From Phycisphaerae bacterium (GTDB lineage: Bacteria > Planctomycetota > Phycisphaerae > Phycisphaerales > UBA1924): a DNA stretch of 64,000 nucleotides. This document shows, in pieces, positions 35,778-43,331 of this stretch. The position numbers and the translations under genes are program-made. Under the pieces are notes generated by a model, which was not told where the DNA came from, searched no databases, and worked only from the letters and a program-made list of their open reading frames with translations. The stretch spans positions 19,039-83,038 of the forward strand of contig JAUILU010000008.1 of the NCBI GenBank assembly GCA_030432905.1. The letters run 5' to 3'. How positions within the stretch are numbered: the first letter of the stretch is position 1; every line of letters begins with the position of its first letter.

Positions 35778-36175
35778 CGGTCGAACATCGGGTTATCGTC
35801 GTCGCTGCGGTAGTCATCGAGCGAGTCGTCGACGCGTGCGTTGTTGAGTGTTTCGTTGACACGGTTGTGCAGCTCGCCCTCGGGGATGTTCATCCCGTCG
35901 GCGACGTCGGCGACGAGCTTCATGTACAGCATGCGCAGGCTTGCGAGCACGACGACCGCGTCCTCGTTGCCCTCCTCGCCGAGCCGCTGGCTGAAGGCGA
36001 TCTCGATGTTGACGCCCGTGGACTGGGCGGCCTGCTCGGTCCACATGGACCACGGGTCCATCTTGTCGCGCAGGCTCTGGGGTTCTTCGCCGGGCTTGCC
36101 GATGCGCGCACCGATGACGACCGACGGCTCGTGTTTCTCGGCGGCGGCGCGGATTGTTCGCTGAAACTCACTCAT
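35774..36175 (-). CDS. Hypothetical protein coupled to dinB
   Basis: A 133-residue soluble acidic protein of unrecognised family: SVVIGARIGKPGEEPQ, then MDPWSMWTEQAAQSTGVNIE and a helical stretch VLASLRMLYMKLVADVADGM. Its stop overlaps the dinB start, so co-expression with the polymerase is likely. No motif suggests a function. Confidence 0.6.
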   Translation of the reverse strand: MSEFQRTIRAAAEKHEPSVVIGARIGKPGEEPQSLRDKMDPWSMWTEQAAQSTGVNIEIAFSQRLGEEGNEDAVVVLASLRMLYMKLVADVADGMNIPEGELHNRVNETLNNARVDDSLDDYRSDDDNPMFDR

Positions 36176-36216
36176 GCCAAAGGGTAGCGGCGTCGATCAG
36201 GTGCCGATTTCTCGGG

Positions 36217-37941
36217 TTATTTGCGCGAGAATTTGGGAGCCGCTGTGACGTTCCGTGTCGCGGCGGTCGCCGACGGGTCGATGAGCTGCGCCGGGTCGGC
36301 GGGCAGGATCACGCGGAGCGTGGCGCCCCCGCCCGCGGTTTCGTGCGCCGACAGACTGCCCTGGTGGTCTTCGATGATGCGCTTCGTCACCGCGAGCCCG
36401 AGGCCCGTGCCGCGCATGCCCTTGGTCGTGTTGAACGGCTCGAACACCCAGGCGCGGCGATCCTCGGGGATGCCCGGCCCGTTGTCGATGATCGAGATCT
36501 CGACCTCTGCGCCGCTGGAACCCTTGGAGCGAGTCCGTGTGCCGTCGTCGTTCGGCAGACCCTTGGGGTGGTAGTCAACACGCACCGTGACGACACCCGT
36601 CTTCGGCTCAACCGCTTCGACAGCGTTGGACATCAGGTTCATCATCGCCTGGTGTATCAGGTTCGGATCGACGGGAACGGGCGGGATGTCCGAATCAACA
36701 TCAACGATCAGCGGCACCTGCCTTGTCGTGCACAAACCTTCGAGCAGCTCGGAGCACTCTTCGATCAGCGGGCCGAGCTTGGTGAGTTCGATCTCGATGT
36801 TCTGCTGCCTGCTGAACGCGAGCATGTTGAGCGTGAGGCTCATGATGCGGTCGATGTTGCGCTTGAGAATGCCCCAGCCGCCCTTGGCGATTTTGAGGTC
36901 GTCTTTCTTGAGTCCCATCTCGACGACGTCCGCGCCGCCGCGGATGCCCTGGAGGATGTTCTTGATCGAGTGCGAGAGACTGGCGACGGTTTCACCGATG
37001 ACCGCGAGGCGCTCGGTGTGGATCTGGTCGCTGACGAGTTCGAGGTTCGCCATCGCAAGGCCTGTCTGCTGGCCGACCGCGTTGAGCAGCGCGAGTTGGT
37101 CGGCGGTGAAGGTGTAGTTGACGATGGAGCTGTCGATGTAGATCGCGCCGAAGACACGGTCGCGGAATAGGATCGGCGCGCACATCGCGCTTCGGATGCC
37201 CAGGCGCTGGATCGAGTCGCCCGCCTTGAAGCGAGGGTCCGCCATCGCGTTGGAGCTGAGCACGGACTCGCGTTTGAGCATCGCGTGCTGAAGAATCGTC
37301 TGCGAGAGCTGGATCTTGGCGGCCTCGGCGTCCTTGGGCGGGGTCATGTACTTAACCACCGTGGGCCTCGGCGAGTGGTACTTGTCGGGCGCGATGAGGA
37401 TGACGCCCCGCTCGGGCTCGAACTGATCGAAGACCAGCTCGAGGATCGCCGCCAGGAGTTCTTGCTGGTCGATCGAGTCGGTCGCGATCTCGCTTGCTTT
37501 CATGAGCAGGCGGAGGTGCTCGTTCGCGGCCATCCGCGGCTCGGGCTCTGCCATGAGGACCGAGTCTTCGTTGCTGGCGAGCGTGCGTTCGATCTCGGCG
37601 TCGATCTCTTCGGGACGGAGGATCTCGACGATGTCGGTCTCGGGGTTGGACTGAACGCCGCCGAACGCGAAGACGGTCGAGCCCGCGCGAATCTCGTCGC
37701 CGATCTTAAGGCGTGTTCGCGCGCTGATGCGGACGCCGTTGACGTAGGTGCCGTTGTGGGACTTGAGGTCGCGGATGTACCACTGCCCGCCGTCGGGCGT
37801 CAGCTCGGCGTGCCGGCGGCTAACTGTGTAGTCGGTGATGCGCAGGGCTTCTGATGACCTGCCGATGAGCTGAGGCTCGTTCGGCGGGATGTTGAAGGCC
37901 TTGCCCTTGTCGGGGCCCTGGACGATGGTGAGCAGGAGCAT
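36217..37941 (-). CDS. FHA-GAF sensor histidine kinase
   Basis: A 574-residue soluble kinase. An FHA domain (about residues 1-95: LIGRSSEALRITDYTVSRRH, GTYVNGVRI) recognises phosphothreonine, and a GAF domain follows (about 155-310). The dimerisation/phosphoacceptor helix has ASLSHSIKNILQGIRGG with the His in SHSIKN. The ATPase domain has an N box (LMSNAVEAVEP), G1 (DNGPGIPEDRR) and G2 (GTGLGLAVTKRI). No response regulator is adjacent, and no transmembrane segment is seen, so the signal is cytoplasmic or comes through FHA partners such as Ser/Thr kinases. Confidence 0.92.
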   Translation of the reverse strand: MLLLTIVQGPDKGKAFNIPPNEPQLIGRSSEALRITDYTVSRRHAELTPDGGQWYIRDLKSHNGTYVNGVRISARTRLKIGDEIRAGSTVFAFGGVQSNPETDIVEILRPEEIDAEIERTLASNEDSVLMAEPEPRMAANEHLRLLMKASEIATDSIDQQELLAAILELVFDQFEPERGVILIAPDKYHSPRPTVVKYMTPPKDAEAAKIQLSQTILQHAMLKRESVLSSNAMADPRFKAGDSIQRLGIRSAMCAPILFRDRVFGAIYIDSSIVNYTFTADQLALLNAVGQQTGLAMANLELVSDQIHTERLAVIGETVASLSHSIKNILQGIRGGADVVEMGLKKDDLKIAKGGWGILKRNIDRIMSLTLNMLAFSRQQNIEIELTKLGPLIEECSELLEGLCTTRQVPLIVDVDSDIPPVPVDPNLIHQAMMNLMSNAVEAVEPKTGVVTVRVDYHPKGLPNDDGTRTRSKGSSGAEVEISIIDNGPGIPEDRRAWVFEPFNTTKGMRGTGLGLAVTKRIIEDHQGSLSAHETAGGGATLRVILPADPAQLIDPSATAATRNVTAAPKFSRK

Positions 37942-37958
37942 GGGGATATTCTAAGGCC

Positions 37959-39005
37959 CTATTGATCTCGCCGGACTGTTTTTACAGCCTTTATCACTCG
38001 CGCATCCGGTCTACGCCAGTCGTAAGGCCTAAGAGCAAAGTCGATATCAAACTCACCGACGAGTTCGCCCTGCTCCACGATCCTGACCGATGCGCGGTAC
38101 AGCCCATCCTCATCTGCTGCGATGACGGCGGGCGTGAGCATGTCGATTTCTCCATCGTCGAATAGCAGCGTGCTTGCATCCGCTTTCTCGGTCAGTTCCT
38201 TTCGGCCGATGACCGTGACCCCACACGTCGACAGTCCATCCCTCGGGGTGATGGCGATGAGCATGTCTCCGATCTGAATGTCCCAGTGCCGGTTGCCGAT
38301 TAGCCGGGCTACCGCCAGATCGCCCTCCTCATCAGCGGGCTTGACCCAGACGTAAACGGCGTTGATCTGCGTGATCATGGACGTGTGCCTGGCCCACGCC
38401 GGCAGGTCTTCCATTTTCATGAATTCCTGGAACGCGCCGCCCGCGCCGGTCCATGTCCCGATGTTCTTGCTGAGATCGTCATAGTTCTTGATATTCGGGT
38501 CGCCGTAGAACCCGCTCGGATCAACCAGCCCCAGTGCGAGCCAGATTCTCATGTTCCGTCGCAGACTCTGGTATCCCTCGGGCGTGTTCCACTTGTCGAA
38601 AAGCTCTTTATTCTTACTATCGAGGCGGTCAAAGTTGTTTGCTGTGCGCAAGCTAAGGTGCGGCACATAGTGCGCAAGCAGAAAATTCGGCACGAGGCCG
38701 TGGCGGCCCTCGTCTTGCACCCTTGGCACGACCCACATTCCGTACCCACCTACAACCATCACGAGCAGCCACACAAACGCGAGACGCTTGTGTCTGCGGG
38801 TCTTGCTTAGGTGTTCGGGTTTGGTGTGTACTTTGCCGCACTCGGGACAAGTGATCGGGAGGCCGCCGATTTCCTTGAGGTCGTACCAGCACTTTCGGCA
38901 TCGGCTCCGCCCGCGTGCACGATCGCGGAACAAAGCCAAGAGCATCAGCAGCCCCGCGATGACCGCGACCAGGTACCCGCCCCAGTGGAATGTCCAGTCC
39001 TGCAT
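37959..39005 (-). CDS. Membrane protein with zinc ribbon, 348 residues
   Basis: The N-terminal helix (GGYLVAVIAGLLMLLALF) is followed by a zinc ribbon CRKCWYDLKEIGGLPITCPECG at about residues 35-57, then a second helix (FVWLLVMVVGGYGMWVV) and a large probably periplasmic domain with no recognised family. The ribbon is of the same type as in the small proteins at 13494, 23845 and 24306, but here it precedes the extracytoplasmic domain. Function is unknown. Confidence 0.65.
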   Translation of the reverse strand: MQDWTFHWGGYLVAVIAGLLMLLALFRDRARGRSRCRKCWYDLKEIGGLPITCPECGKVHTKPEHLSKTRRHKRLAFVWLLVMVVGGYGMWVVPRVQDEGRHGLVPNFLLAHYVPHLSLRTANNFDRLDSKNKELFDKWNTPEGYQSLRRNMRIWLALGLVDPSGFYGDPNIKNYDDLSKNIGTWTGAGGAFQEFMKMEDLPAWARHTSMITQINAVYVWVKPADEEGDLAVARLIGNRHWDIQIGDMLIAITPRDGLSTCGVTVIGRKELTEKADASTLLFDDGEIDMLTPAVIAADEDGLYRASVRIVEQGELVGEFDIDFALRPYDWRRPDARVIKAVKTVRRDQ

Positions 39006-39036
39006 GGGCCGAGCATATCACAAATCGTCTGATGAT

Positions 39037-40275
39037 TTATGACGTTTGCCTTACGCCCTCGGTCGCCCACTCCCACGTCTTCACATCCGGCGCGGGCAGG
39101 CCGAGTTTCTCGCGGATGAGCGTGGTCCAGCCGGCGATGTGGTTCGCCTGCGAGTGGAACTCAAGCAGACGCTTGCCGGCGGGGGTCCGCTTGTACCACT
39201 GGGCGGCGTCGAGTGATTGCTCGATCGCGCCCGCGAACTCGGCGGCGCTGGACACGTTGCAGACCACGCCCATCTCGAACGCCGGCACGACCCGGCCGAG
39301 CCAGCCGAAGCTCGAGCCGAGCACCAGGCGGTTCGCCGCCAGCGCCCGCAGAGCGATGTTCGAGAGCCCGACGTGCGACGGGTGCGCGGTGCACACGACG
39401 TCCATGCCCGAGAGTGACCAGCCAAGCTCGTCGTCAGAAAGGTACCGGTCGATCATGACGAGTCGGCCCGAGTCGATGTGGTGTTGGTACTTGTCCTTGA
39501 CGAGTGCGCGGATGTCGTCGTGCGCCCGGCCCGCCAGAAGCAGGCGGTCGTTGTCGCCCAGCTTGGCCATGTCGAACGCGGCGAGGAGCTTGTCGCACCC
39601 CTTGCGCGCATCGATCGCGCCCGAAACGCCCAGCCATCGGCCGCCCTGCTCGATGCCAAGATTTTTGCGGGCCTGCTTCTTGTTGATCTCCTGCACCGCA
39701 TCGACCGGGTCAGCCAGCACGACGCTGCGCGTGGCGAGCTTCGGGCTGATGACCTTGGCCGCCTCGTAGCCCAGCGGATCGACGAAGTGGATGCGCGTCC
39801 AGGGCGAGCGTTCGATGGTCTTAAGCCCGAGTGCGACCTTGGCTTTCTGCTGGAAGCCCGACGCCGGGTAGGCGAAGCTGCCGCGGTGCATCGCGGCCTC
39901 GGTCGTCATGCTGGGCGGGATGATCTTGCCGCCCGGCAGGAGTGCGCGTGCGCCGAGCACCTGCGTCAAACCATCTGCGGACGGGACGTACAGGTGATCG
40001 GCTTCGTGGCGCTTGAGTGTTTCTTCGAGCGCGTTGTAGCGCAGCTTCGCGACGTCGAGCTGCGAGCCTGCCGGGATGTCGATCTCGGCGGCGACGTTGA
40101 CGCCCTCTTCGATGGGCTTGAGCTGCGCTTGGTACGCATCGGATTCGTAGCCCGACTTCGAGGTGACGAGCGTGATGCTGTCGATGCCGTCGAGCGGCTT
40201 GAGCCCCGTGAGCAGGTGTCTGATGTACGTGTAGCGGTGGCCGCCGGAGTCTGGTTCGAAGATGAGTATGCGCAT
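39037..40275 (-). CDS. Glycosyltransferase, GT4-like
   Basis: A 412-residue GT-B fold protein. The N-terminus MRILIFEPDSGGHRYTYIRH has the glycine-containing start of GT4-type enzymes. LGVSGAIDARKGCDKLLAAF and NDRLLLAGRAHDDIRAL are the usual C-domain strands, and GMDVVCTAHPSHVGLSNIAL is in the position of the EX7E donor site, although the acidic residues are not obvious. It probably adds a sugar to an envelope glycan. It is divergent from the heptose genes at 40310 and 40903. Confidence 0.75.
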   Translation of the reverse strand: MRILIFEPDSGGHRYTYIRHLLTGLKPLDGIDSITLVTSKSGYESDAYQAQLKPIEEGVNVAAEIDIPAGSQLDVAKLRYNALEETLKRHEADHLYVPSADGLTQVLGARALLPGGKIIPPSMTTEAAMHRGSFAYPASGFQQKAKVALGLKTIERSPWTRIHFVDPLGYEAAKVISPKLATRSVVLADPVDAVQEINKKQARKNLGIEQGGRWLGVSGAIDARKGCDKLLAAFDMAKLGDNDRLLLAGRAHDDIRALVKDKYQHHIDSGRLVMIDRYLSDDELGWSLSGMDVVCTAHPSHVGLSNIALRALAANRLVLGSSFGWLGRVVPAFEMGVVCNVSSAAEFAGAIEQSLDAAQWYKRTPAGKRLLEFHSQANHIAGWTTLIREKLGLPAPDVKTWEWATEGVRQTS

Positions 40276-40309
40276 GGTGCAGAGAGTATCGGCGAGCTAG
40301 GCTGGTAAC

Positions 40310-40885
40310 ATGAAGCCCTGCGTCTTTCTGGATCGCGATGACACGCTGATCCGCAACAACACGCTCCCGCCCCCTGCAAACCCGCACCCGGCATGGAAAC
40401 CGGGGGATCTGTCCGATCCGTCGCGCGTGGAACTGCTCCCGGGGGCCTTAGACGCATGTCGGCTGCTTCGGGGCGCGGGGTTTGCGCTTGTGATCATCAC
40501 GAACCAGGGCTGCGTCGCGAGAGGGTCGGCGACGATCGCGGACGTCGAAGCCGTCAACACCCGCGTCGGGGAGCTGCTCGACGACGACGCGGGCGGCCCG
40601 CTGATCGACCGGTTCTACTACTGCCCCTACCACCCACAGGGGAACGTGCCCGAGTACACGCGGGAGCACGAGCTGCGCAAGCCGGCGCCGGGGATGCTGC
40701 TGGCGGCCAAGCGCGATCTTGACCTCGACATGGACCTGTCATGGCTGATCGGCGATGCGCCGAGGGACTGCGAATCGGGCGTTAACGCTGGTCTGGATGC
40801 GGATCGGTGCCTGCTGATCGGCGAGGCCGGCGCATTCGCCGATGTTCTGGCCGCGGCGAGGCACGTTGTCGAACGGTCCGCGTGA
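40310..40885 (+). CDS. gmhB: D,D-heptose 1,7-bisphosphate phosphatase-like HAD protein
   Basis: A 191-residue HAD-IIIA phosphatase. VFLDRDDTLIRNN holds the nucleophile Asp, LVIITNQGCVARGSA is motif II, and RKPAPGML plus WLIGDAPRDCESGVNAGLD are motifs III and IV. In GmhB the zinc loop is usually CxHxxx...CxCRKP; here the first half is kept (YYCPYHPQG) but the second pair is replaced (REHELRKP), so zinc binding may be lost. It is followed 17 bases later by a heptosyltransferase, which supports a role in LPS heptose. Confidence 0.8.
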   Translation: MKPCVFLDRDDTLIRNNTLPPPANPHPAWKPGDLSDPSRVELLPGALDACRLLRGAGFALVIITNQGCVARGSATIADVEAVNTRVGELLDDDAGGPLIDRFYYCPYHPQGNVPEYTREHELRKPAPGMLLAAKRDLDLDMDLSWLIGDAPRDCESGVNAGLDADRCLLIGEAGAFADVLAAARHVVERSA

Positions 40886-40902
40886 ATCGCTATCCTTAAG
40901 CC

Positions 40903-42027
40903 ATGCCCCCACCGCCCGGCACACCCTTGCGCATCGTTGTTGTCTGCCCGAGCTGGGTGGGCGATGTCGTGATGGCGACGCCGGCGCTTCGGCTCATCCG
41001 CGACACACTCCCGGGCGCGACGCTCTCGCTGCTGGCCAAGCCCGGGGCGGCCCCGATGCTCGACGGGCTCGACCTCTACGACGAGCTCATCACCATGCAC
41101 CCGGGTGGCGTCATGGGCCACAAGCACACCGCGACCAAAGTCCGCCAGCGCAACTTCGACACCGCGCTCCTGCTGACCAACTCGTTCTCGTCGGCGCTCG
41201 TCATCCGCATGGCGGGCGTGCCGAGACGCATGGGCTACGACCGCGACGCGAGGCACCTGCTTCTGACGCACCGGCTCATCGCGCCAAAGGCCGACGATGG
41301 GAAGTGGGCGATCGTGCCCGCGGTTGACTACTACTGGCACGCCGCGACCGCGCTTGTGCAGGTCGGGACGGAGAAGCCGCTGGACGATCTTGAGCCAGCC
41401 AACGAGCTCGGCGCGCACCGCCTGCCGCCCGCGACGTACATGCAGCTGACCCCGACGGACAAGGACAGAGAAGAAGCGGACGCGGTGCTTCAGAAAGCCG
41501 ACGCGTTCGATCGACCCTACGCGGTCATCAACCCGGGCGGGAACAACCCGGCCAAGCGATGGCCCGCCGAGCGGTTCGCGGCGCTCGCAGACCACCTCGA
41601 GAACACGCACAGGCTTCGCGTTCTGATCAACGGCGGCCCCGCGGAAGTTGAGCTTGCGCGCTCGATCGCCAACGCTGCCACGACCAACCCCGCGGTCCTG
41701 CCCGAGCTCGGGACAACGCTCGGCTCACTCAAGTCGATCGTGGGCCGGTCGTCGGTTCTGGTGACCAACGACACCGGGCCAAGGCACATCGCCGCGGCTA
41801 TGGGCGTGCCGATGGTGACGCTCTTCGGGCCGACGGATCACCGGTGGACGACGATCCCAACGAGGCCGAGCGGCCCGGAGACCGTGCTGCTGGCCGACCC
41901 GGAGCTGCCCCTGAGCGAGTCCGCAAACGACCACCCAGAGCGGTGCCGGGTGGACCGGATCGAGCTTGAGACGGTGGTCCGGTCGGTGGACAGGCTGCTC
42001 GCCGAGGTAGCCGAGCTGCGTGCCTAG
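40903..42027 (+). CDS. waaF: ADP-heptose:LPS heptosyltransferase
   Basis: A 374-residue GT9 enzyme. It starts at ATG 40903, and RIVVVCPSWVGDVVMATPAL is the typical N-terminus. YAVINPGGNNPAKRWPAERF and LVTNDTGPRHIAAAMGVPMV with LFGPTD are the conserved donor-binding blocks of the heptosyltransferase I/II family. It adds heptose to the LPS inner core. Assignment to WaaF rather than WaaC rests on the overall pattern only. Confidence 0.85.
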   Translation: MPPPPGTPLRIVVVCPSWVGDVVMATPALRLIRDTLPGATLSLLAKPGAAPMLDGLDLYDELITMHPGGVMGHKHTATKVRQRNFDTALLLTNSFSSALVIRMAGVPRRMGYDRDARHLLLTHRLIAPKADDGKWAIVPAVDYYWHAATALVQVGTEKPLDDLEPANELGAHRLPPATYMQLTPTDKDREEADAVLQKADAFDRPYAVINPGGNNPAKRWPAERFAALADHLENTHRLRVLINGGPAEVELARSIANAATTNPAVLPELGTTLGSLKSIVGRSSVLVTNDTGPRHIAAAMGVPMVTLFGPTDHRWTTIPTRPSGPETVLLADPELPLSESANDHPERCRVDRIELETVVRSVDRLLAEVAELRA

Positions 42028-42166
42028 CCGGTTTGCGGGCTTATCGGGTGGGCTGGTTGGGTTGGAATCGCACGTTGCGTGTGTATAAAGGTTGACCCGG
42101 GGCGGGCGATCCGTACCATTGCCCCTGACCGGACGCCGGCAACGAGCCGAGCCCGATCGACATCAC

Positions 42167-42280
<114 letters not shown>

Positions 42281-42368
42281 TGATAGATATGAGAGTTGCT
42301 GATTCTGGGGTTGATCCGCTCTGACCCGTTTGCTGACCCGCTAAGTCTAAGGATTGCCCACAGAACGG

Positions 42369-42696
42369 CTAGTTTGCGTCTAACTCGACTTGATAGGTCT
42401 CAACCAAACCATGAAGCGTCTTCGCTTCATCTATCACATCATGTGGAATCATTAAATTCTTCCACGGCTTGGCCCACCCCTCTGCACCCTCACGCTCTGT
42501 GTCAAACGATTTCTTGAAGAGTCACAGAACGACTTGGCTTCTTTGGCGGCGTCGCTTGAACATGAAAGCTTGGAGACTTCACGGAGGAATGTTTAACGAG
42601 AGCAATCTGAGCAGGCTGCCGCAAGCGAGATGATTGCTTTCTGAATGAGTAGCCAAGCGATAGCATTACAACCTGTGCATCTATAAATGAGTCCAT
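42369..42696 (-). pseudogene. Possible frameshifted small gene at the left end of the island
   Basis: One frame (42502-42696) reads MDSFIDAQVVMLSLGYSFRK and ends SRSVTLQEIV. An overlapping frame continues from about 42521 to a TAG at 42369 with SFDTEREGAEGWAKPWKNLM and HGLVETYQVELDAN. The second half has no start of its own and looks like real coding sequence, so a single frameshifted gene of about 110 residues is plausible. No family is recognised. The rest of 42282-42747 holds nothing else that I can support. Confidence 0.3.
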
Positions 42697-42747
42697 GCAA
42701 CGTTATTGGCATAAAGCTGGAATCGGCTTGGGTGGACAGGTCAGTAC

Positions 42748-43329
42748 TTACAATCGAACAAATAGACCTGACTCCGTCATACCAAGCACTGACTCCAATG
42801 CCGCCTCCAGTTTGTCAATGAACCGGCTCTCCGTTATTACCTCCACAACACCGTTTTCGCCGAGGCTTCCCTCACCAGACAACTCAATTGAATACGGATA
42901 CTGCTTTAACTCAATTCCACACAGCGGGCTTTGTCGAATACGATCACGGCTATGCTCATCGAAGGGGTCGTGCACGCCGAAGCGGACACAAAGCGTGTCC
43001 ATTGACAAATATTCCATTTTTGAAAACAGTATCGTATGTAACTCTTGCGCCCAACGGTTCGCCTTACTATAAACGGCGTAGCAATATGGATACTCTGGAC
43101 GCAGATGAGAATAAATATCATTAACATTTACGTTTCGAGCGATAGTCTTATAGCCCATATCTGCCAATGACACGATGCCGCCGGGGTCTGTTGAATCGTC
43201 AGACGGCTCCCTTTCGATCAACGAAGCGGATTCTATTTCACAGACAGAAAGGACTTCTCGACAGGTTGATTCATCATAGTTCTTACTCGACCAAAACAAC
43301 AACTGGTATGAATATATATGCATTGCCAT
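42748..43329 (-). CDS. Candidate immunity protein of the island
   Basis: A 193-residue protein from ATG 43329 (GAAGAG five bases upstream). A GTG at 43335 overlapping the previous stop (GTGA) is equally possible. It is soluble and mixed alpha/beta, with stretches such as YCYAVYSKANRWAQELHTIL and YLSMDTLCVRFGVHDPF and the acidic tail VVEVITESRFIDKLEAALES. No family is recognised. Its position fits a cognate immunity gene: immediately after, and translationally coupled to, a large secreted protein with a nuclease-toxin-like C-terminus, inside an island. It has no signal peptide, as expected for a cytoplasmic inhibitor of a DNase. The function is inference from context only. Confidence 0.5.
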   Translation of the reverse strand: MAMHIYSYQLLFWSSKNYDESTCREVLSVCEIESASLIEREPSDDSTDPGGIVSLADMGYKTIARNVNVNDIYSHLRPEYPYCYAVYSKANRWAQELHTILFSKMEYLSMDTLCVRFGVHDPFDEHSRDRIRQSPLCGIELKQYPYSIELSGEGSLGENGVVEVITESRFIDKLEAALESVLGMTESGLFVRL

Positions 43330-43331
43330 AC

